From contig OZ006967.1 in assembly GCA_963930955.1 (NCBI GenBank), forward strand, positions 1,674,001-1,738,000: a stretch of 64,000 bases of DNA, written 5' to 3'. The position numbers and the translations under genes are program-made. Source of the stretch: Scatomonas sp963930955. GTDB taxonomy: Bacteria; Bacillota; Clostridia; Lachnospirales; Lachnospiraceae. The notes below the pieces were generated by a model. It was not told where the DNA came from. It searched no databases and worked only from the letters and a program-made list of their open reading frames with translations. Numbering within the stretch: position 1 is the first letter of the stretch; each line of letters opens with the position of its first letter. Shown in pieces: positions 33,445 through 41,364 of this stretch.

Positions 33445-33472
33445 TTGAATTTTTCTGAAAATCAGGTATAAT
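33445..33472 (+). promoter_or_regulatory. Promoter for tRNA-Thr
   Basis: TTGAAT (33445-33450), 16-base spacer, perfect TATAAT (33467-33472), 9 bases before the tRNA. Confidence 0.82.
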
Positions 33473-33481
33473 AGACGTTGT

Positions 33482-33554
33482 GCCGGAATAGCTCAGTCGG
33501 TAGAGCACTTCACTCGTAATGAAGGGGTCGTCAGTTCGAGTCTGATTTCCGGCT
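33482..33554 (+). tRNA. tRNA-Thr (CGT)
   Basis: 73 bases: acceptor GCCGGAA/TTCCGGC, D-arm AGCTCAGTCGGTAGAGCA, anticodon stem CTTCA/TGAAG with loop CTCGTAA (anticodon CGT, reads ACG), T-arm TTCGAGT. CCA not encoded. Confidence 0.96.
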
Positions 33555-33558
33555 CTGC

Positions 33559-33587
33559 AGAGCCGCAGCCGTAGCTGCGGCTCTTTC
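33559..33587 (+). terminator. Hairpin terminator after tRNA-Thr
   Basis: Perfect 11-bp arms AGAGCCGCAGC (33559-33569) and GCTGCGGCTCT (33574-33584), with a short TTT. Confidence 0.7.
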
Positions 33588-33615
33588 CTGTACAGGAATT
33601 CAACCGCATCCTGCT

Positions 33616-33894
33616 TAGCGTCAGTGTACAAAGGGACAATACGGTCGTTGAAGGGCTGATTTGGGCTCCTTCTGCGTTACTTTCCCTCCGCGTACGTCTC
33701 TGTACGTGTCGATCAAGTGCCTTGAAGGGGCCCAAATCAGCACCTTCACGACTCGGAGACTCCAACCGCAGGAATTCCGGTGATTTTCAAGGCAGACGAT
33801 AGAGGCGTACTGGACGTACGCCGATTGAGGATAACACAGAAAATCACCGGAATTACGCGGTTTGGAGCGTGTTGCCCCTTGTACACTGACGCTA
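33616..33894 (+). repeat. 279-bp cloverleaf repeat, copy A
   Basis: Bounded by TA on both sides. Terminal inverted repeats GCGTCAGTGTACAAAGGG and CCCCTTGTACACTGACGC. Two internal near-perfect hairpins: arm I 33644-33752 (about 28-bp stem with a small CGTAC/GTACG tip hairpin) and arm II 33760-33867 (about 29-bp stem with a GGCGTAC/GTACGCC tip). The whole folds as a three-way junction. Same length as copies B and C. Open frames in it differ in amino acids between copies while stems are kept, so it is non-coding. Lies between tRNA-Thr and topB. Confidence 0.95.
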
Positions 33895-33953
33895 TTGTAA
33901 CCAGTTTGACAAAAAAAGGCAAGCTGTATTCCAACAGAAAGAGGTAACCATTT

Positions 33954-36140
33954 ATGAAAACGCTGGTAATTGCAGAAAAACCTTCTGTGGGCCGGGATAT
34001 CGGCCGGGTGCTGGCCTGCGCGCCGAAAGGCAATGGTTTTATGGAAGGACAGAAATATATTGTAACCTGGGCCCTGGGGCATCTGGTAACCCTGAAAGAT
34101 CCGGAAGATTACGATAAAAAATATAAAGAGTGGAAGCTGGAGGTTCTTCCTATTATGCCGGAGAAGCTGCAGATAAAAGTGATCCCCCAGACCGGCAGGC
34201 AGTATCGCCTGGTAGAAAGCCTGCTGAACCGGCAGGATGTAGGCGAAGTAGTGATTGCCACAGATGCCGGCCGCGAGGGCGAACTGGTGGCCCGATGGAT
34301 CCTGCAGAAGGCCGGGTGCCGGAAACCCATGAAACGGCTGTGGATTTCCTCCGTAACAGATAAGGCCATCCGGGAGGGCTTCGCCCATCTCCGGGACGCC
34401 AGGGAATATGAACACCTTTACGAGGCGGCTCTTTCCCGGGCGGAGGCAGACTGGCTGGTAGGGATCAATGCTACCCGGGCGCTTACCTGCAAATACAATG
34501 CCCAGCTTTCCTGCGGCCGAGTGCAGACCCCTACCCTGGCCATGATCGCCGGAAGAGAAGAGGAAATCCGGAATTTTCAGCCCCAGGCCTATTATGAAGT
34601 TGCGTTGAGCGCGGAGGGGGTGCCGTTTACCTGGAAAGATCAGAAAAGCGGCAGCAGCCGGACTTTTTCCCGGGAAAGAGCCCTGGAAGTCAAAAAAAGG
34701 GCGGAGGAAGACTCCCTGGTCATAACAAAAATAGAAAAAAAAGAAAAGCGTCAGAGCGCGCCGCAGCTGTATGATCTGACAGAGCTCCAGCGGGACGCCA
34801 ATCGGAAGTTCGGATACTCTGCCAAAGAGACACTGAATCTGATGCAGCGGCTGTATGAGAACCATAAAGTACTCACGTATCCCCGGACAGATTCCCGCTA
34901 TCTGAGCTCGGATCTGGTGCCAACTTTGAAGGAAAGGCTGGAAGCCATCCAGGTGGGCCCTTACCGCTCACTGGCGGCCCGGGCGGCAAAACAGAATTTT
35001 TCCGGGAAATTTTCTTTTGTGAATAATGCCAAGGTATCCGATCATCACGCCATTATTCCCACAGAACAGTATGTGCAGCTCACTGCCATGAGCCCGGAAG
35101 AAAGAAAAGTTTATGATCTGGTAGTGCGCCGTTTTCTGGCGGTGCTGCTGCCCGCCTGTATATATGAAGAATGGAGTATTACAGCGGAAGCAGGAGGAGA
35201 GCGCTTTTTCGCCAGAGGGAAAACCCTGCTTTCCGAAGGCTGGAGAGCTGCCTATGAAGTACAGCCGGAGGAGGATGAGGAGAGCGGAGCAGAACTGAAA
35301 GAGCAGAGACTTCCCTCCCTGGAAGCGGGAAAAAGGATGAAAGTTCAGAGCTGCCGCCTGAAAGAGGGGAAAACCAAGCCTCCGGCCAGGTTTACGGAAG
35401 CCACCCTTCTGTCGGCCATGGAGAATCCGGCCCGTTATCTGGAAGAGAAAGATGGAAAGCTGGCAAAAACCCTGGGAGAGACAGGGGGGCTGGGAACGGT
35501 GGCTACCCGGGCGGATATTATTGAAAAACTTTTTCACACATTTCTCCTGGAAAAAAGAGAGAATGAAATCCTCATCACTTCAAAGGCCCGGCAGCTGCTG
35601 AAACTGGTGCCGGAGGATCTGAAAAAGCCGGAATTAACAGCACGATGGGAGCTGCGCCTTTCGGAGATGGCAAAAGGAAAGCTGCGCCGGGGGGATTTTA
35701 TGAAGGATATCCGGAATTACGCGGAGGAACTTATCCATCAGATCCGCCAGGAAGAGGGCGTTTTCCGTCATGAGAACCTGACAAACAAGATCTGTCCCCG
35801 CTGCGGGAAAAGACTCCTGGCTGTAAACGGTAAAAACGCAAAATTGCTGGTCTGCCAGGACCGGGAGTGCGGATATAGGGAAACGGTTTCCCGGACAACA
35901 AACGCCCGCTGCCCGGTATGCCACAAACGCATGGAACTGGTAGGAAAAGGGGAGGGCGCGGTCTTTGTCTGTGTCTGCGGTCATAAAGAAAAACTCAGTA
36001 AATTTGAGGAACGGAGAAAAAAAGAAGGAGCCGGCGTCAATAAAAAAGATGTGGCCCGCTATCTGGCAAAGCAGAAGGAAGCAGAGCAGCCTGTAAACAA
36101 CAGCTTTGCCGAGGCCCTGAAAAATATTAAGCTGTCTTGA
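33954..36140 (+). CDS. topB: DNA topoisomerase III
   Basis: 728 residues. Type IA enzyme that passes single strands. TOPRIM part MKTLVIAEKPSVGRDIG and VIATDAGREGELVARWIL; LSCGRVQTPTLAMI; active-site tyrosine in LTYPRTDSRYLS (about residue 310). C-terminal zinc ribbons CPRCGKRLL...CQDRECGY and CPVCHKRM...CVCGHKEKL are present after residue 610. RBS AAGAGG. A weak promoter-like TTGACA (33906) with short spacing precedes it. It is flanked by repeat copies A and B. Confidence 0.95.
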   Translation: MKTLVIAEKPSVGRDIGRVLACAPKGNGFMEGQKYIVTWALGHLVTLKDPEDYDKKYKEWKLEVLPIMPEKLQIKVIPQTGRQYRLVESLLNRQDVGEVVIATDAGREGELVARWILQKAGCRKPMKRLWISSVTDKAIREGFAHLRDAREYEHLYEAALSRAEADWLVGINATRALTCKYNAQLSCGRVQTPTLAMIAGREEEIRNFQPQAYYEVALSAEGVPFTWKDQKSGSSRTFSRERALEVKKRAEEDSLVITKIEKKEKRQSAPQLYDLTELQRDANRKFGYSAKETLNLMQRLYENHKVLTYPRTDSRYLSSDLVPTLKERLEAIQVGPYRSLAARAAKQNFSGKFSFVNNAKVSDHHAIIPTEQYVQLTAMSPEERKVYDLVVRRFLAVLLPACIYEEWSITAEAGGERFFARGKTLLSEGWRAAYEVQPEEDEESGAELKEQRLPSLEAGKRMKVQSCRLKEGKTKPPARFTEATLLSAMENPARYLEEKDGKLAKTLGETGGLGTVATRADIIEKLFHTFLLEKRENEILITSKARQLLKLVPEDLKKPELTARWELRLSEMAKGKLRRGDFMKDIRNYAEELIHQIRQEEGVFRHENLTNKICPRCGKRLLAVNGKNAKLLVCQDRECGYRETVSRTTNARCPVCHKRMELVGKGEGAVFVCVCGHKEKLSKFEERRKKEGAGVNKKDVARYLAKQKEAEQPVNNSFAEALKNIKLS

Positions 36141-36165
36141 CAGATTTTCTGAAAAAAAGTAATAT

Positions 36166-36444
36166 TAGCGTTGGTGTACAAGGGGACAATACGGTCGTTG
36201 AAGGGCTGATTTGAGCTCCTTCCGCGTTACTTTCCCTCCGCGTACGTCTCTGTACGCGTCGATCAAGTGCCTTGAAGGAGCTCAAATCAGCACCTTCACG
36301 ACTCATAGACTCCAACCGCAGGAATTTCGGTGATTTTCAAGGCAGACGATAGAGGCGTACTGGACGTACGCCGATTGAGGATAACACAGAAAATCACCGA
36401 AATTACGCGGTTTGGAGCGTGTTTCCCCTTGTACACCGACGCTA
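36166..36444 (+). repeat. 279-bp cloverleaf repeat, copy B
   Basis: Same orientation as copy A, TA at both borders. End repeats GCGTTGGTGTACAAGGGG and CCCCTTGTACACCGACGC. Relative to A it carries paired changes: A-T to G-C in the terminal stem, G-C to A-T in arm I (GATTTGAGCTCC / GGAGCTCAAATC) and C-G to T-A in arm II (GGAATTTCGG / CCGAAATT). Ends 72 bases before the citrate synthase ATG. Confidence 0.95.
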
Positions 36445-36516
36445 CGAAAGATAAAAATCCTCAGGAATGAAAAGGATCCTCTAAGGATACATACAGAGAT
36501 AGAAAGGATGGATGGT

Positions 36517-37881
36517 ATGACGGCTGAATGGAACAGCGATATGGAACAGAGATTTGAGGAACTGGTGGAGCGCAGCCGGAAATCCGGCAGGATTGACCCT
36601 TCCCTGTACACGGAATATGATGTAAAGCGGGGCCTTCGTGATTCTACGGGAAAAGGCGTTCTCACCGGCCTGACAGAGATTTCCGACGTAAAGGGATTCG
36701 GAGTCAGAAGCGACGGACAGAAAGTTCCCATTGATGGAGAACTTTATTATCAGGGATATAACGTGGCAGATCTGATCCGGGGATTTGAAAGAAGAAGGTT
36801 TGGATTTGAGGAGATCACCTATCTGCTGCTGTTTGGGGAGCTGCCAAACAAAATTCAGCTCCGGGAGTTTATTGATATTCTCAGCTACTGCCGGGAACTG
36901 CCGGAAGAGTTCACCCGGGACGTAATTATGAAGGCGCCCAGCGCGAATATGATGAATTCTCTGCAGAAATGCGTGCTGACTCTTTATTCTTATGATGAGA
37001 AACCGGAAGACACCAGTATTACCAATATACTCTGGCAGGAACTGAGTCTGATTGCCAAGATGCCGCTGCTGGCTGTATACAGTTATCATACATACCGCCA
37101 TTACCATCTGAAAGAAAATCTGTTCATCCGCAATCCCAGGCCGGAGCTTTCCCTGGCGGAAAATCTGCTGCAGATGCTTCATCCGGACGGAAATTATACA
37201 GAACTGGAGGCAAAAGTACTGGATGTGGCTCTGGTACTTCACGCGGAGCACGGCGGCGGAAACAACTCCACATTTACGACTCACGTGGTATCCTCTTCCG
37301 GCACGGACACCTATTCCGCAGTAGCGGCTTCTCTGGGCTCTCTGAAGGGCCCCAAGCACGGCGGCGCGAATCTGAAGGTGCAGGAGATGTTCGAAGACAT
37401 CAAAACCCATGTTTCCGACTGGGAAAATGAGTCGGAACTTCGGGACTATCTGACAAAGATCCTGGACGGCCAGGCTTTTGACCATGCAGGTCTGCTTTAC
37501 GGTATGGGACACGCGGTATATTCTCTTTCGGATCCAAGAGCAATTATCCTGAAGGATTACGCCAGAAGACTGTCTGTGGAAAAACACCTGGAAAAAGAAT
37601 TTGGTCTTTATGAGGCGGTAGAGCGTATCGGCGGAGAATGCATTGCCAGGAAACGCCGTCTGCTGAAGCCGGTCTGTGCAAATGTTGACTTCTTCAGCGG
37701 ATTTGTATACACTATGCTGGGTCTGCCGAAAGAACTTTATACCCCGCTCTTTGCCATTGCCCGTATTTCCGGCTGGTCTGCCCATCGGATCGAGGAACTG
37801 GTCAATGACGGTAAGATTATCCGTCCTGCTTATAAATATGTGGGCCATCACAGAGATTATAAAGAATTCGAAGCGCGATAA
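36517..37881 (+). CDS. Citrate synthase
   Basis: 454 residues from the ATG at 36517 (AAGGA 9 bases upstream); an upstream ATG at 36508 is possible. It condenses oxaloacetate and acetyl-CoA. Family landmarks: LYYQGYNVADLIRGFERR, EEITYLLLFGELP, catalytic His region LVLHAEHGGGNNSTFT, SLKGPKHGGANLKV and GMGHAVYSLSDPRA, then SGFVYTMLGLP. Length and N-terminal extension fit the clostridial type II-like group. A repeat copy ends just upstream and may supply its -35 (TTGTAC at 36429, 17 bases, TAAAAA at 36452). Confidence 0.94.
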   Translation: MTAEWNSDMEQRFEELVERSRKSGRIDPSLYTEYDVKRGLRDSTGKGVLTGLTEISDVKGFGVRSDGQKVPIDGELYYQGYNVADLIRGFERRRFGFEEITYLLLFGELPNKIQLREFIDILSYCRELPEEFTRDVIMKAPSANMMNSLQKCVLTLYSYDEKPEDTSITNILWQELSLIAKMPLLAVYSYHTYRHYHLKENLFIRNPRPELSLAENLLQMLHPDGNYTELEAKVLDVALVLHAEHGGGNNSTFTTHVVSSSGTDTYSAVAASLGSLKGPKHGGANLKVQEMFEDIKTHVSDWENESELRDYLTKILDGQAFDHAGLLYGMGHAVYSLSDPRAIILKDYARRLSVEKHLEKEFGLYEAVERIGGECIARKRRLLKPVCANVDFFSGFVYTMLGLPKELYTPLFAIARISGWSAHRIEELVNDGKIIRPAYKYVGHHRDYKEFEAR

Positions 37882-37885
37882 AAGA

Positions 37886-37923
37886 AAAGCCCCTGTCAAG
37901 AAAAAATACTTGACAGGGGCTTT
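37886..37923 (+). terminator. Terminator of citrate synthase
   Basis: Perfect 15-bp arms AAAGCCCCTGTCAAG (37886-37900) and its complement (37909-37923). Its right arm contains the TTGACA -35 of the next promoter. Confidence 0.85.
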
Positions 37924-37938
37924 GGCTTATAGTATATT
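37910..37938 (+). promoter_or_regulatory. Promoter of the ylxM-ffh operon
   Basis: TTGACA (37910-37915), 17-base spacer, TATATT (37933-37938). The -35 lies inside the upstream terminator stem. Confidence 0.88.
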
Positions 37939-37955
37939 GTCTTAGGTGATTACAC

Positions 37956-38300
37956 ATGGAGAAGTTTGTACAGCAGACTTTGTTGTATGATTTTTACGGA
38001 GAACTGCTGACAGAGCATCAGCGGCAGGTTTACGAGGAAGCAGTTTTTGAAGATCTTTCTCCCAGCGAGATTGCCCTGAATCACGGGATCAGCCGGCAGG
38101 GGGTTCACGATCTGATCAAGCGCTGCGGCAGAATCCTGGAGGATTATGAGGCAAAGCTGCATCTGGTGGAAAAATTTCTGAAGATCCGGGAAAGTGTAAG
38201 GCAGATTCAGAAACTGACGGATCCGGAAAATTCCATGGAAACAGAGCAGTGTATGCGGAAGATCCGGGAAATCTCTTCAAATATTCTGGAGGAATTGTAG
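37956..38300 (+). CDS. ylxM: YlxM-type helix-turn-helix protein, SRP operon
   Basis: 114 residues. A sigma-70 region 4-like helix-turn-helix (YEEAVFEDLSPSEIALNHGISRQGVHDLIKR, about residues 28-58) followed by a helical coil. YlxM is found next to ffh in Firmicutes and is thought to act with the signal recognition particle, possibly as regulator; the mechanism is not settled. ATG at 37956 after AGGTGA; 3 bases separate it from ffh. Confidence 0.9.
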   Translation: MEKFVQQTLLYDFYGELLTEHQRQVYEEAVFEDLSPSEIALNHGISRQGVHDLIKRCGRILEDYEAKLHLVEKFLKIRESVRQIQKLTDPENSMETEQCMRKIREISSNILEEL

Positions 38301-38303
38301 CAG

Positions 38304-39650
38304 ATGGCATTTGAGAGCTTAACAGAAAAACTGCAGAACGTATTTAAAAAGCTCCGGAGCAAGGGAAGGCTTACAGAGGCGGATGTGAAAGCATCTCTGA
38401 AAGAAGTCAAAATGGCTCTTCTGGAAGCGGATGTAAGTTTCAAAGTGGTGAAGCAGTTTATCAATTCCGTGCAGGAGCAGGCCATCGGCCAGGACGTTAT
38501 GAACGGGCTGAACCCCGGACAGATGGTTATTAAAATCGTAAACGATGAGCTGGTCAAGCTTATGGGCGCCGAGACAACAGAACTGGCGCTGAATCCGGGA
38601 AATGAGATTACAGTGATCATGATGGCCGGCCTTCAGGGCGCAGGTAAAACCACAACCACTGTAAAGATTGCCGGGAAGCTGAAGGCAAAAGGCAGAAGGC
38701 CTCTGCTGGCGGCCTGCGACGTGTACCGGCCCGCAGCTATTAAACAGCTGGAACTTGGCGGTGAAAAACAGGGCGTGGAAGTATTTTCCATGGGCGATAA
38801 GCAGAGTCCTGTAAATATTGCCAAGGCAGCGGTGGAGCATGCCAGAAACAAGAATCTAAATGTAGTCCTTCTGGATACGGCAGGCCGTCTGCATATTGAC
38901 GAGGACATGATGCAGGAGCTGATCGCCATTAAGGAAGCGGTGCGGGTGGATCAGACCTTGCTGGTGGTGGATGCCATGACCGGACAGGACGCAGTAAACG
39001 TAGCAGAGCTTTTTAATGGGAAAGTCGGTATAGACGGCGTAGTCCTTACTAAGCTGGACGGCGATACCAGAGGCGGAGCGGCCCTTTCCATCCGGGCCAC
39101 CTGCGGAAAACCGATTCTTTTTGTGGGCATGGGCGAAAAACTGTCCGATCTGGAACAGTTTTATCCGGACCGTATGGCCTCCAGAATCCTGGGCATGGGA
39201 GATGTCATGAGTCTGATCGAGAAGGCTCAGGCCAATCTGGACGAAGAAAAAGCCAAGGAGATGGAGAAAAAGTTCCGGAAGGCACAGTTCGGCTTCGATG
39301 ATTATCTGGAAAGCATGGCCCAGATGAGAAAGATGGGGGGAATTTCCAGTGTGCTGGGTATGATTCCCGGCCTTGGAGCCAAGACCAAGGATCTGGAAGG
39401 AATGATCGATGAGAAAGATATGGCCAGAAAAGAGGCGATCATCTATTCCATGACCCCCGCAGAACGGTCAAACCCCGATCTGCTGAATCCCTCCAGGAAA
39501 GCCAGGATCGCCAAAGGCGCCGGCGTGGATATGGCGGAAGTCAACCGCTTTGTGAAGCAGTTTGAGCAGACCCGGAAGATGATGAAGCAGATGCCGGGAA
39601 TGATGAAAGGGAAAAAAGGAAGATTAGGAGGTTTCAAATTCCCGTTTTAA
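38304..39650 (+). CDS. ffh: Signal recognition particle protein Ffh
   Basis: 448 residues. N-domain helices, then GTPase motifs GLQGAGKTTTTVKIAG, DVYRPAAIKQL, DTAGRLHID, TKLDGDTRGGAA, and a methionine-rich M-domain ending KMMKQMPGMMKGKKG that binds 4.5S RNA and signal peptides. It targets nascent membrane proteins to FtsY. Second gene of the operon. Confidence 0.98.
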   Translation: MAFESLTEKLQNVFKKLRSKGRLTEADVKASLKEVKMALLEADVSFKVVKQFINSVQEQAIGQDVMNGLNPGQMVIKIVNDELVKLMGAETTELALNPGNEITVIMMAGLQGAGKTTTTVKIAGKLKAKGRRPLLAACDVYRPAAIKQLELGGEKQGVEVFSMGDKQSPVNIAKAAVEHARNKNLNVVLLDTAGRLHIDEDMMQELIAIKEAVRVDQTLLVVDAMTGQDAVNVAELFNGKVGIDGVVLTKLDGDTRGGAALSIRATCGKPILFVGMGEKLSDLEQFYPDRMASRILGMGDVMSLIEKAQANLDEEKAKEMEKKFRKAQFGFDDYLESMAQMRKMGGISSVLGMIPGLGAKTKDLEGMIDEKDMARKEAIIYSMTPAERSNPDLLNPSRKARIAKGAGVDMAEVNRFVKQFEQTRKMMKQMPGMMKGKKGRLGGFKFPF

Positions 39651-39698
39651 CCGGAAATTTGTTCTCAATAGAAATTATTTTACAGGGAGGTGAAAAGA

Positions 39699-39944
39699 AT
39701 GGCAGTAAAAATCCGTTTAAGAAGAATGGGACAGAAGAAGGCACCCTATTATAGAATCGTTGTGGCTGACGCCAGATCTCCGAGAGATGGAAGATTCATC
39801 GAGGAAATCGGTACCTATGACCCGAACCAGGAGCCCAGCGCTTACAGCGTGGACGAGGAAGCAGCTAAAAGATGGCTGGCAAACGGCGCGCAGCCTACAG
39901 ATGTAGTTGGAAAAATCTTCAAGCTGGCGGGCATCCAGAAGTAA
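39699..39944 (+). CDS. rpsP: 30S ribosomal protein bS16
   Basis: 81 residues from the ATG at 39699 (GGGAGGTGAAAAGA upstream). AVKIRLRRMGQKKAPYYRIVVADARSPRDGRFIEEIGTYDP is the bS16 N-terminus by landmarks (key RMGQKKAPYYRIVVAD). It assembles early into the 30S body. Standard position between ffh and the KH protein gene. Confidence 0.98.
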   Translation: MAVKIRLRRMGQKKAPYYRIVVADARSPRDGRFIEEIGTYDPNQEPSAYSVDEEAAKRWLANGAQPTDVVGKIFKLAGIQK

Positions 39945-39965
39945 GCGGCGCGGAGGTGTCCAGGA

Positions 39966-40193
39966 ATGAAAGAATTAGTAGAAGTAATTGCGAAATCTCT
40001 GGTTGACAATCCGGACCAGGTGGTCGTCACCGAGACAGAGAAGGGTGATGAGCTGCTGATCGAGCTGAAAGTAGCCTCCTCCGATATGGGGAAGGTGATC
40101 GGAAGACAGGGGCGTATCGCCAAGGCAATCCGCTCCGTAGTCAAAGCAGCTTCTTCCAGATTGGACAAGAAGGTTGTAGTTGAAATTCTGTGA
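39966..40193 (+). CDS. khpA: KH-domain RNA-binding protein KhpA
   Basis: 75 residues, a single KH domain with the GxxG-like loop in MGKVIGRQGRIAKAIRSVV. KhpA partners with KhpB in Firmicutes and binds RNA, affecting cell elongation and division. Ribosomal-operon position between rpsP and rimM. RBS GGAGGTGTCCAGGA. Confidence 0.95.
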   Translation: MKELVEVIAKSLVDNPDQVVVTETEKGDELLIELKVASSDMGKVIGRQGRIAKAIRSVVKAASSRLDKKVVVEIL

Positions 40194-40207
40194 TCAGAAA
40201 CATGCGG

Positions 40208-40260
40208 CTGCCGCAGGAAAGAATCTGAACCCATAGGTTACGGCTTCTTTTCTGCGGCAG
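40208..40260 (+). other. Long hairpin between khpA and rimM
   Basis: 16-bp arms (40208-40223 and 40245-40260, CTGCCGCAGGAAAGAA with one G-U pair) followed by TTTCCGTTT. Could be a partial terminator or processing site that lowers rimM-trmD expression relative to rpsP. Confidence 0.6.
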
Positions 40261-40286
40261 TTTCCGTTTAAGGGAGATAAAAAGAT

Positions 40287-40829
40287 ATGGAAGATTTTTT
40301 TAAGGTCGGCGTGATCACTTCCACCCACGGACTCCGGGGCGAAGTGAAGGTGTTTCCGACTACAGACGACCCGGGACGTTTCAGAAAACTGAAGAATGTC
40401 TGGCTCCGCTGCAGGGAGGATCAGGTACAGCTGCAGGTACAGAATGTGAAATTTTTTAAAAACATGGTGATCCTGAAATTTCATGGATTTGACCAGATCA
40501 GCCAGGTAGAAACCTGGAAGGGAGGGGAATTGTATGTGGAGAGAAAAGATGCAGTCCCTCTGGAAGAAAACGAATATTATATTGCGGATCTGATCGGCAT
40601 GGAAGTGTATACGGAGGAGGGAAGCCTGCTGGGAAAACTGAAGGATGTTATTTCCACAGGTGCCAATGATGTGTATGCGGTGGATTCGGAAAAACATGGG
40701 GAAGTGTTGATTCCTGCTATAAAACAGTGTATCATGAGTATAGATGTGCCTGCGGGAGTCATGAAAGTTCATCTGCTCCCCGGACTTATCGATGAATCCA
40801 TGGGAGGGCGAGAAAATGAGAATATGTAA
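40287..40829 (+). CDS. rimM: Ribosome maturation factor RimM
   Basis: 180 residues. VGVITSTHGLRGEVKVFPTTDDPGRF at the N-terminus and the PRC-barrel YIADLIGMEVYTEEGSLLGKLKDV...GANDVYAV, IPAIKQCI are typical. RimM assists 30S head maturation near uS19. Its last 14 bases overlap a zinc-ribbon gene inserted before trmD. Confidence 0.95.
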   Translation: MEDFFKVGVITSTHGLRGEVKVFPTTDDPGRFRKLKNVWLRCREDQVQLQVQNVKFFKNMVILKFHGFDQISQVETWKGGELYVERKDAVPLEENEYYIADLIGMEVYTEEGSLLGKLKDVISTGANDVYAVDSEKHGEVLIPAIKQCIMSIDVPAGVMKVHLLPGLIDESMGGRENENM

Positions 40830-41352
40830 AAACTGCGGTTCTCAGATCAGCGACAGCGCAAAGTTTTGTACCAGCTGCGGCGCTCCGGTTGTCCAGGAAA
40901 CAGGGCAGAATCAGCAGCAGGAATACGGCGGTCAGAATTTTCAGAACACACAGAGTTACGGAAACAGCTATCAGGCTCCGGAATACAATCATTACGGCTG
41001 CCAGCCCCAGGTACAGACCAGCGGTTTTGCTGTGGCGGCTTTGGTGCTGGGGATAGCCGGAATATTTCTGGGAATCCTGGGAATGGTTTTTACCGTAGGA
41101 GCTATTGTGGATTCCGGGTTGATGATCCTGGCCTTTTTGTTTTATCTGCCTAGTATTCTGGCTATTGTTTTTGGAATTGCCGGCATCATGAAAACCGGAA
41201 ACGGCGGGGCCCGGGGAAGGGGTCTGGCCATTGCAGGATTGGTTCTGGGTATTGTTTTCCTGCTTATTTACCTGTTTTTAGGCTTGTTTGTAAAACAGCT
41301 GATCCCCCTTTCCGGAGATTGGAGCGCTTGGTACTGGATGCTGAATGAATAG
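40816..41352 (+). CDS. Zinc-ribbon DUF4190-type membrane protein
   Basis: 178 residues from the ATG at 40816 behind GGGAGGGCGAG, inside the end of rimM. CKNCGSQISDSAKFCTSCG ribbon, a Gln/Asn/Tyr-rich linker (about residues 25-68), then two long hydrophobic segments with repeated VLGIAGIFLGILG and VLGIVFLLIYLFLG patterns. Similar to the protein at 42469. Function unknown. Its insertion between rimM and trmD is unusual for this operon. Confidence 0.82.
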   Translation: MRICKNCGSQISDSAKFCTSCGAPVVQETGQNQQQEYGGQNFQNTQSYGNSYQAPEYNHYGCQPQVQTSGFAVAALVLGIAGIFLGILGMVFTVGAIVDSGLMILAFLFYLPSILAIVFGIAGIMKTGNGGARGRGLAIAGLVLGIVFLLIYLFLGLFVKQLIPLSGDWSAWYWMLNE

Positions 41353-41364
41353 GAAATTATTTCC

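Noticed and set aside
33374..33631. N-terminal extension of the glutamate-cysteine-ligase-like frame
   Set aside because: It would translate the complement of tRNA-Thr and part of the repeat; the ATG at 33373 has a proper ribosome binding site.
33616..36444. topB with flanking repeats A and B as a composite transposon
   Set aside because: The repeats lie in the same orientation and encode no transposase; each has its own TA borders, so independent insertions are simpler.
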